Part shown: one piece after another, positions 50,286 to 64,000 of the stretch
Layout: each line of letters begins with the position of its first letter
Position numbering within the stretch: position 1 is the first letter of the stretch
Origin: Lunularia cruciata
Lineage: Eukaryota; Streptophyta; Marchantiopsida; Lunulariales; Lunulariaceae
Length of the DNA: 64,000 nucleotides
NCBI GenBank assembly: GCA_948567375.1
Contig: OX419762.1
Span: 14,762,001-14,826,000 of the forward strand
Reading direction: 5' to 3'
The notes under the pieces: model-generated
Databases searched by the model: none
What the model was told of the DNA's origin: nothing
What the model saw: only the letters and a program-made list of their open reading frames with translations
Position numbers and translations under genes: made by a program

Positions 50286-52569
50286 ATAGGTGGTCCATCA
50301 TGCACCACATCACCACCTACCACACTTGCACTAGGATATCTAGGAGCCATGGATGTTGTATGTAGTGCCTATGGATGTTGTCTGTAGTGCTCAGGGAAGT
50401 TTGACCTATTTACCAGCCTCTATGGGTCCAACTCCATTGACGCTCCTCTAGGCTTTGGAGCATGTACTTCACTCCTAGTCATTGCGGGAGATTACATCCA
50501 CCTATGTTGCTCTGCACATGAAGTCTAAGATGTCTCTATCACTTGCATATGAGGTGGAAGCCTCAGCAAATTTGATCTCCTCTAAGCTATGGCCATGTCG
50601 GCCAATCTGTGCTCCAACTACTCAATCCGAGTTGTGATGGCTGAATCAAAAGTATGGGTAGGTTCTGCATCCCTACTTGGTGTAGATCCTCTACTATCAC
50701 CTCTTCTACCTTGACCTCCATGACATGGAGCTCCTCTATCACCTCCCATAGCAGCTCTATCACTTTGTAACTTTAGGTGCCGTTCAAAGTATTGATCATT
50801 GTTGTGACCAAATCTATAGCAATGCTCACATCATCTTTGTGTTGGTTGTGATGCACCAGAGATATCAAGTCCGCTGCCCTAAGTGCACTCTCTCCTTTGG
50901 TGAGGTCCACCACAAGTCTAACAAGCAACACCACCACTCACATGGGTCTAACTACACTAGGCCCTCCACTTGCTCCATGGGACCTGGGGTGTCCACCTTG
51001 TCCTTGGAAACCAACATGGTGTGGTGGACTCTATTGTACCCTAGAAGAAGTAACAGCTATGGATGAGGTCACCCTACCAAATCCAAATGTCACCACTCTC
51101 TCCTCCACCATGTTGAGCTCAATATGCTAAGCCAAACCAAAGATCACCGCCAAAGTAGGCAAAGTAGCTTGGAACAACATAACATCTCAAACTCTATGTT
51201 GCAACTCTTTGTCCAATATCCTATGCCAAATTTGGATTGATTGGACCTCAATAACTCCTTGAGTAAAACTAATCAGTTGTCTCATGCAAGTGTATGCCTT
51301 GTGTAGGCTCTCTCCAGCCTTCTGCTAGAACTCTTGCAAGCTCCTCACCTTGTCAATCTACACTCCTTGGTAGTTTTGCCTCAAATGCTAAAAGAACTCC
51401 ACCATGGGGTTAAACTCCAATACTAACCACCTCTTGTAGTAGTATCTCCACTTGTAGTAGCACCATCTCCAAGAGATCCACCAATGCTACTAGAGCTAGA
51501 ACTTGTGGGTATAGTCAATCTACCCCTAGAAACCAAGCATGAAGTGATGGAGATATAGTTCAAAGACCAATATTGTCTCCATAGCTTAATCTCTTCAAAG
51601 TGAGTTCTCCTAAACTCATGGTAGTTGTCCATTAGCAGACCCCTCCAAGTGCTGAAATAACCTCTTCCATGCCGTGAAAGGTGTGAACAAAGTTGGGTTC
51701 TACATCTATTGTAGATCACACCAACTTCAAACTCATGGATAAGTAATTCAACTCAATGGCACCCACTATAGTAGAGTAACGCTTGAGGCCTTTGGAGGCC
51801 CCATAAACCTCATCCGTGTCTCACAACAATGGTGGAGATATACCAAATGCACTCTCAATTGAATCAACTCCTACATCAAACTCCAACGTAGATTCAATCT
51901 CCTCCTTCACTATGATCTGAGATACATGTTGATACCAAGCACTTCTCCAAGTAAACCTTCTACATATTGCAATTTTATCTCCTCTAGAATCCCCAAGACA
52001 TGACAAAGTAACAAAAAACTACAACTCGCAACCGTAACCACCACAAGCACCCCACCAAGTGCCAACACCACCAAGTGCCAACGTACCAACCAAATGTCCT
52101 CCACTAATGTAGCTCTAATTATGACAACTACACTAGGAGAAAGGATAACCTATAACTTGCCATCATAACATGCACTTTCATGGTCTACAAGTCATCACTT
52201 CTTGCCTCACCAAAGAGAAACATAAGTAATTTGATTGGTCATCACTCCAACCTCACCACCAAGAGCACACCAAAGTACCAATGCTCTAAAGTCAAGGCAC
52301 CTCATACAAACATCATGCACAAATAGGAAATAGAGAATGGAGGGAGTCCAATCACAAGAAATCTAAACAAAAACACTCCATCTCATAAATCAATATTGGA
52401 CTGACTCTACTACCATTTAGCATTTAATATAATGGATTTCTCTACTTTCTAAGCTACCCAATTCACCAAGAATGGGATCAAACTGTCTCTCCTAACCAAA
52501 GCTATAAGTGTATAGATAATAATGGAACAATCACTAAGACAACAAGTGAGGGTGGACTAGTTGGTTAAG
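50286..52569 (-). pseudogene. B2 gag region, decayed
   Basis: No intact frame. The - strand frame 51719-51423 encodes a basic piece followed by a Ser/Gly/Thr-rich one (WRGLLMDNYHEFRRTHFEEI, PTSSSSSSIGG); broken frames at about 51130-51400 resemble a retrotransposon gag core. Position next to the 5' LTR block and order before RT support gag. Confidence 0.5.
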
Positions 52570-53300
52570 TATAATACTAATAGCTAGATAGATTATCTAG
52601 AGATGAAATTTGGTTTTTTAGTATATGGAAGGATGTTATACATGATGGACTAAGTAGATCAGACAGAGGTATCACCAAAAGAGTACTTCTACTAATAGGC
52701 TAGAAATTGAAACATGCTTGGAAACTTTATAATTAATAGCTAGGCATATGATCTAGAGGTGAAACTTGGGGTGGTGATATCTGGAAGGATTTTACATATG
52801 ATGGATAAGGTAGATTAGATAAAGGTATCACCAAAAGAGCACTTCTACAAATAGGGCAAAAGCCAAAATAAGGCTGAACTTTAGAGGCAATTTTGGAGGC
52901 CTAAATGGATAAATTAGACCTTGAACATGTACCAATAGTCCTCCAATAGAGGAAAGGTTGGCCTTCCCTCCTCCCTTGGTTTGTCTCACCAAGAGCTCTC
53001 TAATGGTACCTCACGTGATTTTGAGATTCTTACATGAAGATTTCTTAAAAGATTCCATAAAAGATTATTTGACCAACCAAATGGGACCAGGACCAACATG
53101 TCACCCATCCAAGCAAGTAATCTAAGGGTGGAGCTTGCTGATAAGTCACTTATCCATGTACCTAATCTTATGGTGGAGCTTCCTTGGAGGAGATCCTCTT
53201 TGGCTATATAATAAAGAGAAGGTGCTCCTTTGAGGCATCGGAGTATGAGTATGGAATTCATGTTTTCTCTATTGTGTTTCTTTATCCTCAGAATATTACA
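52570..53300 (+). mobile_element. Solo family A LTR, with partial U3 tandem duplication
   Basis: Starts TATAATACTAATAGC (mutated TGTAATACC) and ends GAATATTACA. The first about 165 bases are repeated, restarting near 52735. TATA-like box CTATATAATAAAG at about 53205-53218. No clear target duplication (TTAAG left, CTTGG right). It interrupts B2 between gag and the B LTR; B3 shows the uninterrupted site near 56930. Confidence 0.82.
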
Positions 53301-54360
53301 CTTGGGCACCAATCCAGGAACCAAAGATCTAAGGGTCAAATCTTGTTACACACAATCTAGCAAGGTGGGCATATGTTGCCAAACAATGACCAAAATCTAC
53401 TCTAAAATAGCTAGCCTCATGCCAACAAGCTAGCTTTTTGGCCCTTGTAGGCCCTCATAGCCTCTCATAGCCCACCGTCCTATGCCTTGAAGCCTTTAAA
53501 TGCCAAAATTTAGCCGAATCCAGCCTTTCTTCTTACCACTTCAAATCCACACCAAATTTGGCAGCCAAATGAGGACTTTCTTCTTGCTACTTCAAATCAA
53601 CTATAAATTTTGTGAAACTCTTCCAAATCTAGCACCCTAAGTTCACTTCTCTGATGTAATCAGTTTGTTTACACAACTCAATTCACACTCAAATAGATCA
53701 ATACTTGATCTAATTTTTTTACAAAACTCAAATCACACTCAATCAGATTAAAACTTGATCTAGAGTGGAAGCCTCTAAATGCCAAAATTCAGCCAAATCA
53801 GGCCTTTCTTCTTGCCACTTTGAACCCACTATAAATTTGGCAGCCAAATAAGACCTTTCTTCTTTTCACTTTGAATCCACTCCAAATTTGGTGAAACTCC
53901 AAATCTGGCTCCTTGACCTCACTTCTCTGAGGTAATAAATTTGTTTACACAACTCAAATTACAATCAATCAGATCAGTACTTGATCTATCACTCCATATT
54001 CTGCCAACAACAAGACACAAATTACAGTCAAGCCACACTCACTCTAGCTAAGAGAATCCAGGTGACACTCATCGGCGCTTTGTCCACCATAACCAAGAAT
54101 TGGAAGGCTCAACATCAAAGAAGTGAGCTCTTTAGAGCTGCACTTCAAAAGGATACCACTTGTTCTCCAACCCTAATGGTCCCGTCAATGGCACATCCAA
54201 TGGTGCAAATGGTGCTAAGTGACAATGGGCTCCACCATGAAGTCAGTACTCCAAACACAAAATTTGATGATCGACAAGTAGTTTATGAGTAACTACCAAA
54301 ATACTCCTAACTACCAACACCACTACTTTAGAGTCCGAGCAATCTAGATGCAAAGCTACA
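53301..54360 (-). repeat. B2 5' LTR-type block
   Basis: Corresponds to 56940-57620 and to 42790-43350. It contains an internal imperfect duplication: TTTGTTTACACAACTCAA blocks recur at about 53665, 53715 and 53940, and a segment around AATCCACTCCAAATTTGGTG occurs more than once. LTR borders not resolved. Confidence 0.6.
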
Positions 54361-57300
54361 AATGACATGACATCATACCTAATCATCCACTAATGATATA
54401 CTACTTGAAGATCCAAAGCACTAAAGACCTTTGCATGCCTAATCACATTTAAGATCTCCTCCAATGTAGGCATAACATATTGATCAGCCATAGTCTATAG
54501 GTTTATAGGATGGTAATCTCCACACATCTGCCTATCTATGTAGTTGCCATGCATATCCTTCTTGTTGGCATCACTTCAGCTGAAGCATACTCTCCATATA
54601 AATCTCTACCAAACTAACTTCAAAAAGGTCTATATTCCAACTTTTTATCAATGCTCTCTCTATATCACTATATATGTAAGGATGTCAAAAAACTAGTGTA
54701 TCACTAGTCAGCTCAATTCAAATACTAGGTTCTTTCAAAGCACCCAAATCTTTCATACTATAAGAAAAGCAACTTATATAGCTCTTTAAGAACCTCCAAA
54801 CTCTTCATCTTTTCCCTCTTGTAAGCTTTCATCCAATGTATTGGCTCCCAAGTACCCTCTATAATTGATGTAAGATTGGAAGATGCACATATTAGCTACT
54901 ACATTAGGCCCTTGGGAGTAATAACATCATGCCTCTTCCCACTAGAGTCCTTGACTTTAGCGCAAAAAATTCCTCTACTCTAGTTGCAAGCTCCATACAT
55001 CCTCTAGCTGCATCCCAAGTAGACCAACGGTGTAATCCAAGCATATTATGTTCACTTGGATAGACCCCAAGTAGACCACTCTCACTGGTAGCCATTGGTT
55101 GTATCCCAAGAATACCATACCCACTTGTCTATTGCCTCCAATATGTGCCTAAATCATCTTGATAGGCACAAAGCTTACAAGTGTCAAAGTTGTGATGCCT
55201 ATCAAGTGCATCCTACATTGCTCTACCAAGCTAAGACTCACAATCCAGGTCAAATAGCTCAGATCCATAGCCTAACCTAACACCTAATGCTTGGATACCT
55301 CTAACATTACTATGACTATGGTAATACTAGTACAAAAATCTAATGCTTGCTCTCTCTCATTGGCGTTGGGCTCCACCAACTACTAGAATGATGTGTTCTA
55401 AACAAGTCCAAGATCTCTTTCTTGAAAAGCATGGATACTTAGGAAACTCATAAGTATAGGTAAAGCAGCTTTTGGTTGTCCAACAAGGTTCGCCATTGCC
55501 ATAGGTGACCTATCAACCACTACCATTGTCTAAGATATCATCGACAATAAGGTGATCTATGGACAATAAGGTGATCTGTGGACAAACCTCTTTAGGTAAG
55601 AGCATCATCCACCAAAGACAAGGATCTCATCCTTGTCTTTGGTGGATGATGCTCTTACCTAAAGAGGTTGGCCATGTCAAGGATGTACTATTGCTACATC
55701 CAACAACATAGTAGGCCCCATCCAAGAATAGACTTGATGTGTACTTGCCACCACTTGTATACAAGAATCACTTGATATTTTCTAAAATGTAGGCTAGAAA
55801 AACAAATTGATTAACTAGGAGAGATGTTGTAATAAACATAACATCTCCCAAAAAATACAAGAATGGGGATCTTGTATACCTTGACCTCAACCGGCACAAG
55901 TACATCCTTAACATGGCTATCCAAAAATAACCAAATAAATGTGACCATGTCTCTCCAAATCCTATACCTCCAACAAGGAAATATCTACTAGTAAGGTCAT
56001 TTAGTAATCCTTGATTGCTAATATTGGTAATAACTCAAGATAATGATAGGCCAAAAGTGTGCCAAATGATATAAAGAGATTTGCCTAACAATCTCATCTC
56101 TTTCCACATACAAGTACCTTTGAGTACAAGTATAAGTAGGACAAGCACAAGTATACTTGCTTATAGTAGGATAGCTAGTCTAATGTTGATCCCACCAAAC
56201 AACAACTCCAATAGGTATACTCCCTCTACTAGACACTACCAAGCAATAAGTGTGGTATCCAAAGGTGATAAGGTAATAAACTCTAGAGGCTCATCCTCAC
56301 AGTGGTCCCTAGTGATACAAAGGCTCCACTCCAAGCCTATTGCACCAACTAATCCACATGTTGCTACAATGCCTCCTCTTGACTCCACAATGAAACATCT
56401 TATGTGGATGGAACAATCCCACTCATAGTGTCATGGAGTGGACCTACACTGTCATGGAGTGGTAGATCCTCTACCACTCACTTTAATTGTGACAACTACA
56501 CTAAGGGAATAGCATGCCATCACAACATGCACTCTCATGGTCTATATAGGTCATTTTTTCTTGCCTCATTGGAGAAAAAAAAAGGTCGTCTAACTAGTCA
56601 TCATTCTAACTTCACTACTAGAGCACACCAAAGCACTAATGCTCTAAAGTCAATGCCCATCATACAACATGGTACACAAAAAAGAAGTAAAGAATAGAGG
56701 AGATCCAATCACAAGAATTCTAAACCAAAACATTCCATCTCATAAATCAACACCATATTGACTCTACCACCATTTGGCCTTTGACATAATAGGAGTGTTT
56801 ATCAACCCATAAGCTATGGATCACCAAGGATGAGATCAAATTGCCTTTCCTAGCCAAATGTACATGTGTATGAGTATCAGACAACTAGTCATTAGGACAA
56901 CAAGGGAGGGTGGACCAAATGGCTATAGCACCAAACTAGGAACCAAGAATTTAGATCAACAAGGTTCAAACCATATTGTACACAATCTAGATGGGTGGGT
57001 AGATTTTGCCAAAAAACTACCAAAAAAATCATCTAAATTGGCTAGCTTCACACTAGCAAGCTAACCTTTCTAGGCCATTGTAGCCTCTCTAGCCCACAAC
57101 CTTATGCCTTGAAGCCTCTAAATGCCAAAATTAAGCCAAATGAGGCCTTTCTTCCTACCAATTCAAACCCTTCCAAATTGGGTTAACCTCTTCCAACTCA
57201 AGATTTGAACTCAATCCTCCACTCCACAATCAGGCATTAATTAGAATCAAGCCACACCCATTCTAGCTAAGAGACTTCAATTGATGCTTGCTAGTCTCTA

Positions 57301-57630
57301 GCCACCATAGACATGAACTCAAAAGCTCAACATTAGAGAAGTGAGCTCTCTAGTGCACTTCAAAAGTTAGAGATTTGCACTTCAAAAGCATATCTCTACT
57401 TGACCTAAGTCTCCAACCCTAATGGTACTACTAAAGCCACATTTAACTGTTCAAATGGTGCAAGTAATAATGGGTCTTACAATGTGATCAGTAGCCCTAA
57501 TATGAAATTTGGTCGCCATCAAGTAGTCCATGAGTAACTACCAAAAAATGATGATTACCAACACTACCAATCCAACATTTGAGCAATCAAGCTTTGGTGC
57601 TACATATGTTGTGATATACCATTCCAAGAT
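54361..57630 (-). mobile_element. Element B3: truncated family B copy (RT start to 5' LTR)
   Basis: Begins inside RT (about 54400-54540 matches 46180-46310), runs through the RT-gag interval colinear with B2 46330-48500 and 52200-52560, and ends in the B LTR block 56940-57630. It lacks integrase and the 3' LTR and much of gag. No intact frames; CG-poor and AT-rich. Confidence 0.72.
55585..55669. repeat. Perfect palindrome: 41-bp arms, 3-base spacer
   Basis: Left arm 55585-55625, spacer CTC 55626-55628, right arm 55629-55669. The right arm is the exact reverse complement of the left (left starts AACCTCTTTAGGTAAGAG and ends AAGACAAGGAT). The matching B2 sequence (about 47600-47660) has no such inverted copy. 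Two 19-bp direct repeats (55543-55561 and 55562-55580) lie just before it. Confidence 0.97.
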
Positions 57631-60900
<3,270 letters not shown>

Positions 60901-62200
60901 ATTTTTTACAAGCTTGTGGAGTTACCTTAGAATAACTCTTAGAAGAACTCAAACATCATTGAATGCTATGGGTTTCATCTCAATGGGTGAAGGAACAAGT
61001 TCCATAAATCTTGGTTTATGAGGAGGGTTGATTACTGCAAAGTTGCTTGGAGGTCAGCTTTGCATGAAGAATTAGGTGGCTATATTTCTCTAAAAACCTC
61101 TCTTTCATGACTAATTTTCTAACCATGAATGAGCTATCTAACACACATTACTATGAAAGCTTGAAATCTCAAGTTGAGGACTTTTGCCATAATGCTAGTG
61201 AGACCCCTAGCCATACAATCCCAAACCAAACAATCAACCAAAATGATAGTATGATGCATACTTATTATCTATCAATTGATGATATGAGAGGAGGTATCAT
61301 GACCTTTTGGTCCTTCAAAAACATGACCTTCTTTCCGAAAGCTTGTATCTCCAAATGAATGAAGATGAACATCATTGGTTGTTTTACCTACCTAGAAGTA
61401 CAATGATTCTTCCTTTTGTTGCTCAAAAAAATTCTTCAATGTTCAACACAATTTTTTGCTAGTCCACACTTATAAAAATATATGTTCTTAAGCATTGAAT
61501 TTAAGAACAAAAGTAGATCAACTAATGAACAAATACAATGGATAAGTCAAGCTTCAAAGCGTCTGCCACATTTGTAAACTAGGAACCTTAAATGGAAATA
61601 AGAGGTTTATTTCTTTAATAAGTTTCTTAGACGTGGACACATAGCATGGGAAGTAGACAACACAATAGATAAGAATCTTGTCCTATACTCAACATCAAAT
61701 ACCATTGCCCATGGTCTAGGATAATTCCACACAACAATAAAAGAAAGGAAAGGAATGGAAATTGAACCAAAAAAATTAGATTATTACAACCTATATACCT
61801 GCAAAAACTATCCATAAACCAAAAGGGTGTTTTTTACCTCATCCCTTGGCAACCACAACTGCTATATGAAACTAAAAGTGCAAGACCACAATTTTTGGAT
61901 TTTTGTTTGTTGTCTCCACAAGGAAGCCTATAGACCGATCATCAAATCTCCAACCAATAAATTAAGAAACTAGATAAAGCTACTATTGATTTCATTATGC
62001 TCATGTTCTATAAATACAAGAAAATAACATTAAGCCAAATGCCAATGGCCTTCATCACCCTTAGCACAAGACTCATAAATGAATAATAGATGGACATAAG
62101 GACTGCCACAATAGAGAGCCAAGTTATGTCATAGCACTTGGGTATCTAAGACAAGACAATTTGTGTGTCTCCAAAACTAATCATGGAGCGGGTGAGGATT
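60901..62200. other. Unassigned AT-rich DNA
   Basis: No gene, LTR or transposase domain recognised. A + strand open frame at 61107-61358 (83 residues) has no recognisable motif and the composition of surrounding repeat DNA. Probably old transposon DNA of unknown kind. Confidence 0.35.
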
Positions 62201-64000
62201 CTTGTGCAATTTAGAGCATGCATGCCATTGGTGTGGTAGCAATTGGAGCATTGAATTACCAAGTGAAATCAACCAATAGGGAGAAATCTTTCTTCAAATT
62301 CCCATATCTTTGACTCACATACTATCCAATATCAAGTAAATCAAGACAATAGGGCATATGATTGCCTAAATTGCTACTAGTTCTAGAATTGTGCTCAATT
62401 TTGTGACACATTCCACAAATCCTTTGGTTGGTGTTGCTTTGATGCTGATCTCAAAAGTGGTGATTGACATAATCAAATGTTGATGGGTTGTGGTGTATGT
62501 TTGTGCTTGTTTGGAGAAACCTCCTAGAAATATAATCAATGGGGTTTGAACAATCATTTCATGCATTTCAAGTAGTGTAATAGTTTGTTTCAAAATGCAT
62601 TATTGATGCAAGTGCATTGTGGTAAGCCTCTTCTCAATATGACCAAATGAAACAAGATGGTTGAGCTTTAAAATTATTGCCTTGAGTTGGAAAATATGAT
62701 AGAGGTTGTTGTAGCCACCAATGCTTATCGAAATCTTAAGACTAAAATTCTAACTTGTTGCAAAAATATTTGCTGCATGCGGTGCAAGAAGAGAACACCC
62801 ATTATTGATGTGAAGATATTGTGTCATTGTACAATGCTTTGATCCATCGACAAGCACTTGTGAAACTTCAATGCATCCTTTAATGCATCATTTAATGCAA
62901 ACACAAATATTTTTTAAACCATATCTCTCCAAATACAATGGCTATGATTCAAGGGAAGTCTACTTCTTTCCTTGGCATGTAGTTGGCTGATCTCACATAG
63001 TTGATAGTTTCAAGCAAGCTCAATAGCACTATAGACTACTCTCAAATTGCATATGACACATGTACCCAATGTTTAAAGGTCATAGTAGCACCCTCCACTT
63101 ATGATGTTGGGATGTGATCATAATGGGTGGATGCTTTGGAGCTATGCCACCACAAATTTTTCCTTGTAGATCAGCCAAGTAGATATCAAGTCAGAAAAGA
63201 CCCTCTTGAGAACATGTTCTGCAAGATCTTGAAGATTATTTGTGTACTCTTCCGTCAATGTGTCAATGAAAATTTTCCAATGCTTCATGAATGCTTGCAA
63301 AGATTCATTTGACTCAAAAGCTACATGTTGTGTGGCAAGCACATTCTCATAGATATGCCAAACTAGAGATTATTAAGAAATCTAGGGAAAATCAAAGAAA
63401 TTGCATTCATTAATGCTAGTTCTTTATCTATCAAAGACAAAAACAAAGTTCCATTCAAGATTGACCTATAGATTGTTGAAAAAATTGTTCAACTCTTGCA
63501 TTGGCCAAAGGTAATATGCCTTGTTTCAATCCTCATGAAGCAAAAACATAGTGTACGTCTGATTTGTGGAGGTGATACCAATGCTATGAAGCAATGATAT
63601 GATATTAGTTGGTTTTTGTATGTTGTATGTATGTATGACATGATATTTGTATGTTGAATCCAAGAGCAAAATTTTGTTTATTGAAATTTTTTTGGCTATC
63701 TCTTTTGTGATATTTGATATCACAAACAAGTATGCTAAGATCCCATCATCCTTTTGTTTTGAATCAATGAATGGTCCTCTTCTCAATGAATGCACCAAGT
63801 AGTGCTTTGATTGGAGAACGTCCATCCAATCTCTTTCTTTTGGTTGCAGTCTTTAGATTGTAGATATCTTGAAGACATACTATGCAAAGTTAATTTTGTG
63901 CGTGAAGTGTGCTCCCAATTGGCACTACTCCAACCCTACATAGTTGCTTGAGCAATGTTTCTTTTGTTTACTATAAGAGCACTTGTGGAAAGGTACAATG
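62201..64000 (-). pseudogene. MULE/FAR1-type transposase relic, family 2 (runs to window edge)
   Basis: Transcript order from high coordinates: 63825-63526 with LVHSLRRGPFIDSKQKDDGI, ISINKILLLDSTYKYHVIHT and LLHSIGITSTNQTYTMFLLH, the MULE LLDxTYK core; 63342-63142 with FESNESLQAFMKHWKIFIDT, NLQDLAEHV and STWLIYKEKFVVA (the domain after the catalytic core); 62593-62366 with LLEMHEMIVQTPLIIFLGG and FEISIKATPTKGFVECVTK. The wording differs clearly from the relic at 22.8 kb, so this is another lineage. Stops separate the pieces. The start may lie beyond 64000. Confidence 0.72.

Larger units (their letters stand above)
42781..54360 (-). mobile_element. Element B2: nearly full-length Ty3/gypsy family B copy
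   Basis: Low end: LTR-type block 42790-43480. High end: related block 53301-54360, sharing TTTGTTTACACAACTCAAAT, the block around ACTCTAGCTAAGAGAATCCA and the sentence-like run around GAAGTGAGCTCTTT with the low end. Between them: PHD-like tail, integrase, RNase H, RT and, upstream, a decayed gag region. It is interrupted by two A LTRs (49281-50285 and 52570-53300). Coding frames are broken throughout. Confidence 0.78.

Noticed and set aside
52565..53305. Target site duplication around the 52570-53300 LTR
   Set aside because: TTAAG and CTTGG do not match well enough to call.
55585..55669. Rho-independent style terminator or microRNA precursor
   Set aside because: Plant nuclear DNA with no T-run or gene upstream; perfect 41-bp arms with a 3-base loop are unlike a miRNA hairpin and lie in a dead retroelement.

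Overview
The window looks like nuclear DNA of a land plant, most probably a non-seed plant (a bryophyte or similar; low confidence on the exact group). The grounds are three single-copy plant genes with many short GT..AG introns (a SEUSS-type corepressor, a PASTICCINO1-type FKBP and a sucrose-phosphatase), plant-type Ty3/gypsy retroelements with an initiator-Met tRNA primer site, and TTTAGGG telomere-type repeats. All product names rest on my own translation and family knowledge; no search was run.

Bases 1-22,300 are a gene island. It holds the 3' part of a SEUSS/LIM-binding-like gene (+, 1-3148), a complete 19-exon PAS1-like gene (+, 6290-15238) whose largest intron contains about ten copies of a ~205-bp tandem repeat, a complete 8-exon sucrose-phosphatase gene (+, start about 16628, stop at 19804) with an unusual plastid-transit-like N-terminal extension, and a small uncharacterised gene with one membrane segment on the - strand (20751-21236), tail to tail with the phosphatase.

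From about 22.6 kb to the end there is no intact gene. This part is AT-rich, strongly depleted in CG dinucleotides and made of decayed transposons. Bases 22.8-23.7 kb hold a MULE/FAR1-type transposase relic and 23.7-26.6 kb unassigned AT-rich DNA with small tandem repeats. Bases 26.65-60.9 kb are a layered stack of two Ty3/gypsy families, here called A and B, nearly all in - orientation. Family A (LTR about 570-690 bp, beginning TGTAATACC) has gag with a zinc knuckle, protease, RT, RNase H and integrase. Family B carries what looks like a PHD finger after its integrase. A MULE-type relic of a different lineage closes the window (62.2-64.0 kb, -).

The stratigraphy can be read directly. An A element (A2, 30257-39743, 5-bp target duplication AACAA) sits in a B element (B1). 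A hAT-like transposon lies inside the 5' LTR of A2. A 41-bp telomere-repeat block lies inside that hAT. A solo A LTR with target duplication CCAGG sits elsewhere in B1. B2 carries two more A LTRs, and B3 carries a perfect 41-bp-arm palindrome. Nothing in the repeat region shows an open, plausibly active coding sequence.
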